The position numbers were made by a program, and so were the translations under genes. A stretch of DNA of 64,000 nucleotides, taken from Capsicum annuum. Taxonomy: Eukaryota > Streptophyta > Magnoliopsida > Solanales > Solanaceae. The stretch covers positions 134,216 to 198,215 of the forward strand of contig NW_025826215.1 of NCBI RefSeq assembly GCF_002878395.1, written 5' to 3'. The notes under the pieces were generated by a model. That model made no database searches. It was not told the origin of the DNA and worked only from the letters and a program-made list of their open reading frames with translations. Below, one piece after another: positions 11,511 through 22,961 of the stretch; the first letter of the stretch is position 1; the number at the start of each line of letters is the position of its first letter.

Positions 11511-12147
11511 TTTTTGGGTTCAATTGGTGTGAATCAAAAATGAAAAGTTGCATGGAAGGGACACAACTCTTCGACTAAAAAACACACTATTTCAGGAAAA
11601 TGTTTGACTGTTTGGATGGTTGTGTCTGTTTGGAAAAGTTACACTCTTTCGAATGGACAGACATGACTGTTTAGAAAGGATACACCTTTCCGGTGAACCA
11701 TTACCACCTTTCATAAGGGGCACTTAATGGCTATATAAACCTACATTTTTCACAGGTTTAGTACAAATTTTTCTGCACTTGAAAAGATTTCTTGTCTTCT
11801 AAAATACTCTGTGTGATCATCTAATTTTTGAGTTAGTTCGAAGAGAATCTGATCGTTTAAGGTACCACTAAAGTCAGATTGTTAAGCCATTTTATCCTAG
11901 GAGGAAAATTTCGCAACCTCGGTACTCGAGGAGAATTATTTCCTTAAGGACACTCCGTGAATTTGGAGGACTTGGCTTTTTCTGCTTCATCTAATTTTCT
12001 TTAAAATACTGAAAACACTTCTTTGAAAGGTCGTTTTTGATCTTGTGTTGAAGGTGTTGGAAACTTCATAAGTGTTCTTGATTTATTCTTGAACTTGTGT
12101 TGAAGTTGTTTTACCAAAATAAAGATTTTGGTGTACCCGAAAACAAC
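11511..12147 (+). repeat. Copia-2 3' LTR
   Basis: About 637 bp, direct copy of 6021-6665 beginning TTTTTGGGTTCAATTGG after the purine tract and ending GAAAACAAC before the target duplication AATGT. Confidence 0.85.
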
Positions 12148-12318
12148 AATGTTTGGGTTTCTTTTGATGGGTCGGGTCGGATATGGTTTCTTTTTTAAAA
12201 GGGGTCATTTTGGGTGATTTGGGTTATTCCGTTAGTTAGAAGGGTACAAATGCAAGTATGACTGAGGGTAAAGTTAGCCAATTTTATTAAGTAGAAGGGT
12301 ATTTTTGACCCTTTTCCC
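12148..12318 (-). repeat. Right terminal inverted repeat of the Pack-MULE, outer part
   Basis: Reverse complement of the outer part of 5279-5516, ending at the CCC of ACCCTTTTCCC. The inner 41 bases of the same arm are at 5980-6020, on the other side of Copia-2. Confidence 0.85.
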
Positions 12319-12327
12319 TTGAAATAA

Positions 12328-13020
12328 TGAAGGCAGAAGTTTAAAAAAAATACAAGCATTTCCGCAATAGAAGTCATATACAAAATTAGAGGATGCTTTT
12401 GATTCACTCATTTCGCAAGAATAAATGAATTGCAAAAGTATTATTCATATAATCTAAAACTTTCTTGCTGGCAACATTCCTTTTCTTCTTTTCATTCCTA
12501 TATGTTTGCTTTGTCAATAAAATAGTCGGAAAAAAAAAGGTTGTCCAAAGTACTTATATTAAAAGGAATCATTCTTCTTGAATGAAGAGGCTCGACAACA
12601 ACTGATTAAAAACTTAAAAGATTTTCCTGGAATTCTGCTTTAATAAAGACAGAAAATGCAGCAGTAAAATATAGAGTTACTGTGCTGAGTGGTTTATCTT
12701 GCAACTTCATCGCAGGTCTCTCCATTCAAGGACTCAAGCCCGAGATCTCTGGTTAAAAGTGGATGAATCGACAAATATTTTAAAAGTTTATAAAGAATCT
12801 TTGTCTAAAGTAGTTCTTAGATAAAAGGAATCGGTCTTCTCCCATCTGAGCAAGATTGAAGAGTCTCCACAACAGTAATATAAAACTGATTAAATGATTT
12901 TCCTTTAAATAGTGCCTTAAGTAAAGAAGAAGCAGTCAGTTTAGTTTCACTAGATTATCTTTGAGAGCGTCATCAGCATTCTGATGAGAAACATTTTTTC
13001 TTTACCTCAAGAGTTGTTCA
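12328..13020 (+). other. Upstream region of the resistance pseudogene with a degenerate duplication
   Basis: No gene is seen. Two loosely matching segments, about 12550-12670 and 12808-12940, share AAAAGGAATC, a GTCTTCT/ATTCTTCT run, a GA..AGAG..CGACAAC-like part, AACTGATTAAA, GATTTTCCT and a final AAAGA..AGCAG. The second ends 80-100 bases before the ATG at 13021 and contains TTTAAATAG near 12904, a possible TATA element. This probably is the old promoter, duplicated in part. Confidence 0.4.
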
Positions 13021-13548
13021 ATGGAAATACTTTTTAATGTTGTATTTGGCTTTGTTTTTGACGTGGCAAAGTTTGTATCTAAATGCATCTATCCTAAGCT
13101 TGAAAATATTGTCCGGTTCTCGTCAAAATTTGAAAAGCTAAGGAAGGAAATGGAGAAGATAGCAACATTTAGAGATACTATCAAAGAGAAGGTGGAAGGA
13201 GCCGAGGAGAAGGCTACAAACCAAAACCAGATGTTATCAAGTGGATCGAAGATATTTGCGAGCTGCAGAAAGAATGGGAATCTATGCAAGAAAGCATTGC
13301 AGTGGCTGTGATGCTTGTTTATAAGTGTTGTCCAAAATGCAACCTTTGCTCGGAAGTCTCCAGTCAAGCACAGAACACCTGATCAATTTTGCACGCTTAT
13401 ACAGGTCGGAGAAATGTTTAGATCCAATTTAGTGGTAGAGAATTACCAGATGAAAAAATTGAGTTCATCCCCGGATCATCAATAGAAGGCCAGTTAGCAG
13501 CAACAAGGAATCTCAGCGAAATGCTACGACTATTGGAAGATCATAAGG
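13021..13548 (+). pseudogene. CC-NBS-LRR resistance protein, coiled-coil exon (broken)
   Basis: ATG at 13021 opens MEILFNVVFGFVFDVAKFVS, then NIVRFSSKFEKLRKEMEKIA and FRDTIKEKVEGAEE: the non-EDVID coiled-coil start of RPS2/RPS5-like CNL proteins, intracellular immune receptors. A one-base loss near 13208 shifts the frame; the next frame reads EGYKPKPDVIKWIEDICELQ, KEWESMQESIAVAV and YKCCPKCNLCSEVS. Two more shifts follow (near 13380 and 13460) before IEFIPGSSIEGQ and ATRNLSEMLRLLEDHK, after which GTAATG at 13549 looks like a splice donor. In the family the next residues are the NB-ARC P-loop, which is absent from this window. The C-terminal half resumes near 38688. Confidence 0.88.
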
Positions 13549-14002
13549 TAATGTTTGAATTAATAAGACTTAATTCTAAATATTTTAGAGTAAAGCAAAT
13601 TAAATTCTAGAAGAAGCAACCTAGCTTACGTCAGTACACTACAAGCGGTATTAGGTGAGTCTCAACATTCTCCTCACTAAAGTCAGAATAAAATTTTGAA
13701 TAAAAACATGTGTGTGATGGAGGGATAAGAGAGGAAACAAGTTATAACTTAACAGAAAGTAACGTATAATTGTGAAGCCGAAAAACAATTGCCAGAACTT
13801 GCAGCTTAGTTCTTAGTTCTATCTTTTAGGCTGTTCTTGACTGAACTTTTGTTACGCTTAGCTGTGAGGACCAGTAAAACCTTTATAAGATTACTTATAG
13901 CCCTTTATACAACCTTTATAAGGTTACTTATAGTCCTTCATAGTAAAAATTTTGTGCCTCGTTATGTCCATATTAGCAACCATTTGTATGGTCACTCATA
14001 AC
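13549..14002 (+). other. Resistance-gene intron remnant
   Basis: Begins at the presumed donor GTAATG. It contains two near copies of ACCTTTATAAGGTTACTTAT at about 13878-13900 and 13910-13934; nothing else is recognised. It ends at the target duplication of the hAT element (CTCATAAC, 13995-14002). Confidence 0.5.
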
Positions 14003-14668
14003 CAGTGTTTTGTAAAGTGAGAAGAAGAAATAAAAAGCGATGAGAGCTTGCTTCACTGAAGCAAAAAGGGTGAAGAAGCGCAAAATAATTTTTCAACTGA
14101 AGCACAATTTAATTCAAAAATTTAAGAAATTAAATTTGTCTAGATAGATAACCAAGAACTAAATAGAAATATTGTTGGTGTAATATTAAAATGCATCAAC
14201 AAATAATATCAAGCAACTATTGCAATTCTTAAATTTTAAAGTAAATAATAGAGGAAAAAAGCTAAAAAAAAAAAAACATAGAAAATCGAAGAGGAAGATA
14301 CGTCGAACAGAAACATCCCACATTTTCGGTTTGAATTCGAACCGTCATTCCTACGTGTATAAATCTGAACCATAAGATTTCTATTTAAATATAAGTGTCA
14401 TGAACATTTACCTAGTGTGTAAAGTTCTTTCGAGGTGAAGAATGTTCATAGGAAACACATTGAGCAAAGTTGAGTTGAGAACTTTTTTTATCAACTGAAT
14501 TTTGGTATCTAATCCTACAAAGGTCAACTTTAAACGTGTATAACTTTTGTAATATATGAATCCACCTAATGAAATATGATTGTGCCCTCTTTCCAATGCA
14601 TCCGATTTTGCCTTAATTTGATACCCGAGCGAAAAGTTATGAGCATTTTCGCGAGTGAACCAGTGGGA

Positions 14669-14763
14669 GTCTGTGATAAGGGCATGGCACTCCATGTGTG
14701 CTCTGCGATAAGAGTATGGCACGCCCTGTATGCTCCGTGTTAAGGGCGTGACACGTCCATGTT
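14669..14763 (+). repeat. Short tandem module in the Gypsy-F LTR
   Basis: Three units of about 32 bases on the pattern GCTCTGCGATAAGAGTATGG then CACGCCCTGTAT; the 3' LTR has the same array at about 21190-21285. It lies just after AAAAGTTATGAGCATTTT, the same place where the longer CGCGAT repeat arrays stand in the LTRs of Gypsy-A, Gypsy-B and LTR-D. Confidence 0.7.
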
Positions 14764-15754
14764 CCCAAAGATGCAAAAACTCATGTTTCACTTTCGTTTT
14801 TTGAGAGAAAACTAGTCATTTACGTCCTAAATCATCATATAACTAATACTTACATGTTTTCCCTCATCCATTAACCCAATTACATGATTTATCTCCTCCC
14901 AAATTCTTACGAACACCAAATAAGGCTTGTTCTCCAAAATTTAATCTTCCAAGGCTTCAAATTGAAGTTCTTCTCAATTCCTTCCATCAAAAAGGCATGT
15001 TGGATATTCTCTATTTTAATTATTGTATCATTGTTTCAATTTACTTGATATTTAAGTATTTTTGAATGTTTGATTAAACTAGGGTTCAGGGTTTTTGGTT
15101 GTTGAATACTTGCATTATTTTTCCTTATTTTTAATGGTTAGTTCATGGTTTAAATGGTGGATTGTGGACTGAATTTATGTCATATGGTAATATTGGAGTT
15201 GGTAAATTGGGTTTTCACAATGGTTATGGATTTTGTATGATGTTAGTGACATGAGCCTCAACCCATATTGTTAATTTGGCTTTAAACAAGGATTCTACAT
15301 GATTTAACTCATCTTTTAAAATATTTCATTGCATTAATTGGTAAAAATATAAAGATGGTTTTGGAATACCCTTGGGGGCTATGGTTTTAGACTTTAAAAG
15401 GAATTTGGTCATGGTTGGGTATAATTGGAATAGCTTGCAAGTCTATTGGTATGATGATACAAAATTTGGAAATGCTTTTATGTAAGACTCTATGGTTGAT
15501 ATTATGTGTAAAACTATTTTAACTTGGGCTTAAAGGGAATTGTGTAGTTCACCGAAAAGGTGTAGTCTCGAGAGGACCAGCATTGGAAACCACGTTTGCT
15601 GACATAGGGTCTATGACCACTGTGTCTGATTTACAAAGTATATTTCTGGAGGTTAATTGACTATTTGTGGCTTTAGCCTAATTCTTTGGTATATGCATCT
15701 AACATGGACTTGGGCCCTTCGGGTAAGAGGATCAGGACTTATGAGAAAATTAAG

Positions 15755-16795
15755 TGGAAGGTGACAAAAAAGTCTTTAAATTAAAAATGGTGACAACTTT
15801 GACCAGCTAAGGTCAAAGGTTTACTTTAATTTTGATTAAGTTAATTGGGGTGTAAAGTGTAATTTTTAAAAACTTATTAATTTTTTAAGGGGTCCTTCAA
15901 CTCCAAATTTCAAATTTTAGAATTTCCCTCCTTTTCTTATCTTTTTAATCTTTTTTCTTTTTCTTTCCTTCTCTCTCCAAATTTCTTTCTTCCCTTCTTC
16001 TTCTTCTTCTTCTTCTTCTTCTTCTTCTTCTTCTTCTTCTTCTCATTGGATTATTTTATAAAACACTTGAGAACTTTGAAAAGAAATTTTTGATTTCTTT
16101 TTAAAATGAATGAAGAAATAATTCAAAAAATTCAGCACTACCATAGTTGGTACAACAATTGCAACAATTGCTACAACAACTACAATTAATTTGTGCAACA
16201 ACTCCGATGATTGTTATAGAAATTACTATTAGTTGTTGTGTTGCAACAATTATTGTAGTTGTTGCAGCAACTAACGAACTTCCTGCAACAACTGTCGAAG
16301 TTGTTGCAGCAACTATCGAAGTTATATCTGCAACTTCGACTATTGCTGCATACAACTTCGATATTTACTTAATTTCTATGAAAAAGTGGTTGGAGGAGGA
16401 CCCATAAAAAATGATATTTATGATAAAAGGTGAGATGGTGGTGCTGGTGGTAACACCGAAGAAGAAGATGACATTTGTTATGGTATTGATTATTATGGTG
16501 GCGGAGGACAAAGAAGAAAAATAGGCGATAGTTTTATAGAGAGAGAAAATAATAGTGGATCTAGAAGAGGTGACAATGGTAGTGATGGTGATAGTAGAGG
16601 AACAGAAGGTAGCAGCGGTGGCAACAACAAAAAAGGTGTGGAGGAGGACTGGTGGTGGTGTAGGGATCTTTATTTAAATAATAAAACTTGAGTTTTAAAA
16701 TTAGTGTCATTAATAATAATCTTAAAATTGTCACGTCTACTCAATATTTAAGACTTGTGTCACTCTTTTATAGTTTTAAAACTTTTTTGTTACCC
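15755..16795. mobile_element. DNA-element insertion in the Gypsy-F 5' LTR
   Basis: Absent from the 3' LTR, where AGTCGGACTCATG runs almost directly into GTAGGTGCCTTTAG. The ends are inverted copies: GGTGACAAAAAAGTCTTTAA on the left, and the mirror of AAAACTTTTTTGTTACCC on the right, next to A/T-rich AATTAA on both sides that may be the target duplication. The interior is simple-sequence rich: polypyrimidine 15900-16043, a TTGTTGCAACAA-rich stretch 16140-16345, and a G/A-rich stretch 16390-16680. Frames through it are low complexity and are not taken as genes. Confidence 0.65.
15994..16043 (+). repeat. (CTT)n microsatellite
   Basis: About 16 uninterrupted CTT triplets at the end of a polypyrimidine stretch inside the LTR insertion. 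Confidence 0.95.
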
Positions 16796-17506
16796 TTAAT
16801 TAATTTGCCCAGCCCGTGGGTGCCTTTAGGTCAATACGAGTTGCACAATTTAGGATTAAGTTTTTGAAAAATCATGGTTCATGTCCTTTTCCCCTATCCT
16901 GGCATCCTATTATATCTATATTTGTTGTGCATGTCATTTATGACTTTTTTTTTGGTAAATGTATATACTTTATCCCTTTCTTTGGGTTACATGCCAGTAC
17001 TCATCGTGCTGACCATCCCGGATGCTACATCATTTCATGATGTAGGTTTTGAGGGCTTTTCTTGTGACCCTGTGCAATGTTAGGTGGTTTGATATTCCTA
17101 TTGGACAACTGTTGAAGTGGTGAGCCCTCCTTCATCCAAAAGGCATTTGTACTTTTCACATATATTTTTGTAATAGCATTTCTTGGTTTCATGGAATAGT
17201 CAGAGTTATGTCCCGACTTAGGAGTTATTCTTAAAACTAGAGGCTTCATAGAATGTGTGGGTTGTTGTTTTGAATTTTGTTCTTTAACACATGGACACTA
17301 CTTTATTTGGGTTATTGTTTTCTAGATTTGGATTTGGTTTTCAAACTTCAATTCATTATCTATCAAACTCTTTTATTTTTATGGATTGGCTTCTGCAATT
17401 TCTTTATATTACTAATCTTATGATGTAAGGATAAGGGGTCATCTCATGCCTTGGTAGGCTTGGGATGCCCATCACGTTCAGGCCCCAATTCGAATCGTGA
17501 CAAGCT

Positions 17507-17518
17507 TGGTATCAGAGC
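17507..17518 (+). other. Primer-binding site of Gypsy-F
   Basis: TGGTATCAGAGC, an exact tRNA-Met complement, four bases after the LTR end at 17502. Confidence 0.9.
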
Positions 17519-20500
17519 ACGGTTTACCGTCTTGGGATGAATATGAATTCATGTCTAGTGGAGTCTTGCTTATGGGTGTGTTGTCCACGATACTTATAAT
17601 CAGGAGGCTATCGGGCACTTAGGAAATGTTTCTCATTCTTTCATACTCCAGATCGTGCAATAGTGTTGGCCATATGAAAGTTATCAAAAATTTCTTCCTT
17701 GCTTTATTTTTTTGGCTATGTCTCACTATCGAGGCGATACAAGTGCAAAGTCTTAGATTCCTAATTATGTGGTTCATTTTGTTTGAGTCATCAAAAGGTT
17801 ATGAAGCAGCACAAGGACTTAAAAGGAGTCCATTAGTGCGTCAAAGTGTGTTTATTCAAATGTATACCTCTATCTTCATGAATCGCGCTTTTTATCCCGA
17901 GGTAAGGTGTATATTCAGTCCCTTTCAAGAACTTTATTGCAGATGTCTCACTTAAGGGGAAAGATATGTATCTGAATATTAGGATAGTACTTCCACTGAA
18001 AAGGTAGCACAAATAGGATTTTATTACCTATGAATAGTAAGATGATCCCAAGGTTTCTGATATGAAGACCTAAGTTTAGAACTCAAAGTGAGGGTAACTT
18101 TTCAATAAAACTGGGTAATTGTATTCGTGTAACCTTGAGTGACTGAAGGGGGTGGTATGCTACTATGGTGATTGGCTATGGTTATAGAAAGATTTGGAGA
18201 TTTTATGGTAGTTCGTAGAGGAAGTGATTATTTATGATAATTTAGAATTTACTTGAAATAGGAAAGGATCTCATGATGGATAGTTATTGTAGTAGTAAAA
18301 TTAATCATAGGTTGCAAATAGAAGGTAAATTATCTAATAATTTATAAATTTATCATTCACTTGGGGAGATCTTAGAAAAGGGAACTCAGTGGTGTTTATA
18401 GAATCTTGAAGGTAGTAGGATGTATGCATGGGTAAGTGGATGTGATGTGAGAGAGGTGAATGTTCTATAGACTAAAATCGATTCGGTTATAATATTAAGA
18501 TTGACTATCCTTGTTAGGTGGCTATACCCATTGATATTTTTTTCTAGTAGTTGTAAGCTAGAATAGTATGTGAGAATACATGTAATGAATATTAAGGTGT
18601 AGTAGTAACGTTGTAAAGAAGAATGTGCTTGTAGGTTGTAGTAAAGTTAAATAAGGAATTTAGGTTGATTTTTCTATTTGATGGACTAGTATATTATGCA
18701 GGATATTCATTAGAGGTGCATGATTGTTGCTAGATACTAAGTTTGAATTTTAGATGTTGATTATGGTGATAAGAATGTTAGCTCAAGAATAAGATTTGTG
18801 GGAGTGAATTATTAGGCTTGATATGATGTGTAAAAGAGCTTAGGTTGATGACTTATGAAATATTAGAGTGGGTAATTGTGATATATGCATGGGGTCTAGT
18901 GTTGGGAGTAGAAATTATTTCTAAATCATAAGATGGATAAGAGCCTTAAGTTATAAGAATTAAATGTACTCAATCTTGAGTTATAAGTTCTATGTATACC
19001 TAGTTCATGTTCTTAAATTTCTTAGTATGGAAAAGTCTAGGGTGTTGTTATATGGTGTTCTTTAAAGCTGAATTGGGGGAGAATAAATAGACTATGTAAA
19101 CTCATGGCATAGTTTTGAAATTTTGGTAAATTATGAGGTTATGATATTTGAGGTGTAATGCTAGTATTCTAAGGAGTTGAAAATAGAGTGTTATGTGTTT
19201 AGAAGTATGGATGTCTATGCCCATGAAAATGTCAGTTATATGATGATGTCTTTAGAGGTTGGAGGAATTTACGACTAGCATAGATGAAGGAGATGTCCTA
19301 GAAAGAATTTAGTATCTTCATATTATAGTTATCAAGAGAGTTTGGCATTCATGTGCATATTGATATCAGGGATGTCCAAGAAAGAATTTATCATATTATA
19401 GTTATCAGAGGAAGTTTGTTGTTCATGTGCATATTGATACCCCCATTATGCGGAGTGTTGTGTTTATATATTTAATGAGAGGATATATTTGCAATTTTAG
19501 GATAGTAACCTTTGAGCTAGGGGAGATTATGAACTAAGGTGGATCTTGAATTTTGTTATGGTGGCAAGTTTCATGGAAGATTCATGATAATCTATTCTTA
19601 TTCTAGAAAATTCCTCCAATGTTGGTTTAAGAGAACATTCTACCAATATCTTCTGTATTCAATTTGTGTGTATGCCTAAGGTGTGAGTTCTCCATACAAC
19701 CTATGTCCGTGCTTTGACCCTCTATTTTTAATCTAGGTGTTTTAATATGAAGTCCTTCGTTCCTAATGGCTCGTATCTTACATCTCAGGCCCCACCTTGA
19801 GTAGTGCAATCAATATAAGTTATAATTGAATAGTATCACTTCTATTCACGATGCTTGTACTTTGGTCCCTTAACTACCCTCCTTATGTTAGGATGATAGT
19901 GGTTATGGAACCATAGTAATATTTTAGATAAGAGTGGATGTTATTTATCGTGAAAGTTGTTGTATAATAACTTTAGCTAAGGTTATAGATGAAGAGAGAG
20001 GAGTAAAATCAACTTTTATGTGAAATAGTTAGGAAGGGGATATGTGGTGAAAATCTTTGTGAAAGTGATTATGGTAGCTGGTTTCTGATGAGGAGATCCA
20101 AAAAGTGGGTGTCGTAAAGATAGGCTTGAATAGTGTGATTGATATACACACAAACCATGGTTTTATGTGTCTAGTACTCCTTGATTTAAGACTTGACGTT
20201 GTTTTACTATAGTAATAAAGCGGAGTAGTATTCTTGAAGGGGGTAGAGTATAGGGTCCTCCAGCTTAAGTTAACACCTTTTAACTTTGAGTAAGGCTTTA
20301 ACATGGAAGAAGTATGTAGTTAGACTCAGGATCATGTAGAAGTATGTAGTTAGACTCAGGCTCATGTAGTTATGTGTTTCATGGTTATAATATTGAAATG
20401 GGAAGTGTGGCATTCATAGCTAAAAGCTTAGTTGAGAAGAGGTGCTTAAGGGCTATTAGATGTATCATTTGAGATGGAGAACACTTCTATTCTTCTGTCC

Positions 20501-20800
20501 TGTGAAAATAATATTTTGAATCCTATATCAATATTAATAAGTCTGATAATTCCATAAAAAAATTCATGCCTTACGTTGTTATGATCACGTTCCACAAAAC
20601 TCATGCCCTAGATCATGTCTATGTCGAGTCTCATTATCTCATAATTTGTGCTTAGACGATTTACTTGGTGATGTTATGAAGCTTTTTTCTTTTGATGTAT
20701 GTTGTGTTGATAGAAAATTCCTAATATGGAGTTACATCCTTTATTCCATTCTTCTAAAACTTCGATAAGTTCCCACCCATTATTCCAGGATAAATAATTC
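17519..20800 (+). other. Gypsy-F interior, no coding domains seen
   Basis: The leader still resembles chromovirus leaders (GTGGAGTCTTGCTTATGGGTG near 17559). Beyond it I find no gag, protease, reverse transcriptase, RNase H or integrase motif on either strand, only AT-rich sequence with many short GTAG/GTTATAG runs. A small near-repeat GAAGTATGTAGTTAGACTCAGG occurs at about 20308-20330 and 20338-20360. It ends at the purine tract before 20811. Confidence 0.6.
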
Positions 20801-20814
20801 CAAGGGGGAGATAA

Positions 20815-22961
20815 TATAACACCTCACATATTCAGGCTAGAATTTGAAACATCATTTTGACGTGACTAAACTCGAACTAAAAGATTTCTATGTAAATATA
20901 AGTGTAATTATCATTTACCTAGTGTGTAAAGTGCTTTCGAGGTGAAGAATATTCATAGAACACACTTAGAGCAAAGTTGAATTGAGAACTTTTGTTATCC
21001 ACTGAATTTTAGTATCGGATCCTTCAAGGGTCAACTATGAATGTGTATAAATTTTCTAATATATGTAATTTTGGAGCTCAAGACCCATTAAAATAAAGAT
21101 AATTGATTCCTTTTTTCAATGCATTCGATTTCCCCTTAATCAAATTTTTGAGAGAAAAGTTATAAGCATATTCGCGAGCGAACCAGTGAGGGTCCACCAT
21201 AAGGGCATGACATTCCCTGTGTGCTCTATGATAAGAGCGTGGCATGCCCTGTATGCTCCGTTTTAAGTGTGGCACACCCATGCTCCCAAAAATGCTAAAA
21301 CTCATGTTTCTCTTTTGTTTTTTCCAGGGAAAACTAGTCATTTACGTCCTAAATTATCTTCTAACTAATACTAACCTATTTTCCCTCATCCCATAAACCA
21401 AATATACGATTTATCTCCTCCCAAATTCGTAAGAACACAAAATAAGGATTCTTCTAAAAAATTCAATCTTTCAAGGCTTCAAATTCAAGTTATTCTCAAT
21501 TCTTTTCATCAAAAAGGCATGTTGGGCACTCCTTATTTTAATCATTATAATATTGTTTCAATTTTCTTGATATTTAAGTGTTTTTGTATATTTGATTAAA
21601 CTAGGATTGAGGATTTTTAGTTGTTGAACACTTGCATTGTTTTCACTTGTTTTTAATGGTTTGTTCATGGTTTAAATAATGGGTTGTGGACTGAATTTGT
21701 GTCTCATGGCACTGGGGGAATTGGAAAATTGGTTTTTCACATTGGTTATGGCTTTTGTATGATGTTATTAACACGAGCCTCAACCTACATTGTTTATTTG
21801 GCTTTAAACAGGGATTCTACACAGTTTAACTCATCTTTTGAAAGAATGAATTGCATTAATTCGTAAAATACAAAAATGGTTTTGGAATTCCCTTGGAGGC
21901 TATGGTTTTTGACTTTAAATAGGATTTGGGGTCAAATTGGTTAAATGATTGTGGTTTGGCATAATTGGAATAGCTTGAAAGTCTATTGGTATGACGATAC
22001 CAAATCCGTAAATGCCTTAATATAAGACTCTATGGTTTATGTTATGTGTTAAACTATTTTAACTTGGGCTTAAAGGAAATTGTGTAGTTCACCAAGAAGG
22101 TGTAGTCTCGGGGGACCAACACTTGAAACTATATTTGTCGACGTTGGGGGTCTATGACCACTATGTCTGATTTGCGTAATGTATTTTTGGGAGGCTAATT
22201 TACTGTTGATGGCTTTAGATTAATTCTCTGATACATGTGGCTAACATGGACTGGGACCTTCAGGCAGGAGAGTCGGACTCATGTAGACTGTAGGTGCCTT
22301 TAGATCGGTATGAGCTACACTGTTTAGGATTAAGTTTTTGAACAATCATGTTTCATGTGCCTTTCCCTACCTCAGCATCCTATTACATCTATATTTGTTG
22401 TGCATGTGATTTTTGATTGTTTTCTGATAAATGTATATATTTTATCCCTTTCTTTGGGTCGTATAGCAGTACTCGCCAACTGTCCTCGGATGCTATATCA
22501 TTTCATGATGTAGGTTCGAGCGCTTTACTTGTGACCTTGTGTAGTGTTAGGTGGTTTGGTATTTTTATTGGATAGTTATCGAAGTAATGATCCCTCCATC
22601 ATCCTGAAAGGCATTTGTACTTTTCATATATGTATACGTAATGGTATTTCTTGGTTTTATGGTATAATCGGAGTCATGTCCCGACTTGGGAGTTATTCTT
22701 TAAGTTAGAGGCTTCGTTGACAATGTGGGTTGTTGTTTTGAATTTTGTTCTTAAGACATGGACTACTTTATTTGGGTTATCATTTTCTGGATTTAGATTT
22801 CAAACTTCAATTCGTTATTTATCAAACTCTTTCATTTTTATGGGTTGGCTTCCGGAACTTCTTTATATTACTATGCTTATGATGTAAGGATAAGGGGTCA
22901 TCTCATGCCTTGGTAGGCTTAGGGTGCCCGTAACGGCCAGGCCTCAATTCGGTTCATGACA
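20815..22961 (+). repeat. Gypsy-F 3' LTR
   Basis: About 2147 bp, starting TATAACACCTCACATATTC after the purine tract and ending GGTTCATGACA before the target duplication CGAAC. It is the uninterrupted version of 14309-17502. Confidence 0.88.

Larger units (their letters stand above)
6021..12147 (+). mobile_element. Copia-2: Ty1/copia retrotransposon inserted in the Pack-MULE arm
   Basis: Full-length but decayed element: LTR 6021-6665, leader, gag, protease, integrase, reverse transcriptase, RNase H, 3' tail, purine tract CATGTGGGGGA (about 11500-11510), LTR 11511-12147. The five bases AATGT occur at 6016-6020 and 12148-12152 as the target duplication. The intact arm on the left side of the Pack-MULE shows the uninterrupted target (mirror of GTAATGTTTGGG), confirming the insertion point to within a base or two. 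No clear tRNA-Met primer site follows the 5' LTR. Bases 6666-6984 are an untranslated leader with A- and T-runs. Confidence 0.9.
5279..12318. mobile_element. Mutator-like element with captured gene fragment (Pack-MULE), split by Copia-2
   Basis: The outer ends are long inverted repeats beginning GGGAAAAGGGTAAAAAATA on the left and ending with the mirror ACCCTTTTCCC on the right. They are flanked by a 9-bp target duplication, TTAAAATAA at 5270-5278 and TTGAAATAA at 12319-12327 (8 of 9 match); 9 bp is the Mutator-superfamily length. Without the Copia-2 insertion the element is only about 0.9 kb: left repeat 5279-5516, internal 5517-5979, right repeat 5980-6020 plus 12148-12318. The interior holds a fragment of a replication factor C gene. 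There is no transposase, so it is non-autonomous. It lies upstream of the resistance-gene exon at 13021. Confidence 0.8.
14309..17502 (+). repeat. Gypsy-F 5' LTR, enlarged by a DNA-element insertion
   Basis: Begins AGAAACATCCCACATTTTC, which corresponds to TATAACACCTCACATATTC in the other LTR, and ends AATCGTGACA. It is about 1.05 kb longer than the 3' LTR because of an insertion at about 15755-16795. Shared landmarks with the 3' LTR include ACCTAGTGTGTAAAGT, CTTGGGCTTAAAGG and GGTCATCTCATGCCTTGGTA. Confidence 0.85.
14309..22961 (+). mobile_element. Gypsy-F: long non-coding LTR retrotransposon (LARD-like)
   Basis: Two long LTRs (14309-17502 and 20815-22961), a tRNA-Met primer site at 17507, a purine tract CAAGGGGGAG at 20801-20810, and a perfect 5-bp target duplication CGAAC at 14304-14308 and 22962-22966. 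The 3.3-kb interior has no gag or pol wording in any frame, so it is a large non-autonomous derivative or an extremely decayed element. LTR structure and the shared LTR module tie it to the gypsy elements in this window. It sits inside the hAT element. Confidence 0.85.

Noticed and set aside
16101..16407. Overlapping frames on both strands with Thr/Val/Ile and Gln/Leu-rich peptides
   Set aside because: They come from TTGTTG/CAACAA simple sequence within an LTR insertion; low complexity and no homology wording.
17626..17955. 109-codon plus-strand frame in the Gypsy-F interior
   Set aside because: It starts in an element leader, matches no gag or pol wording, and shows no codon pattern; treated as chance.
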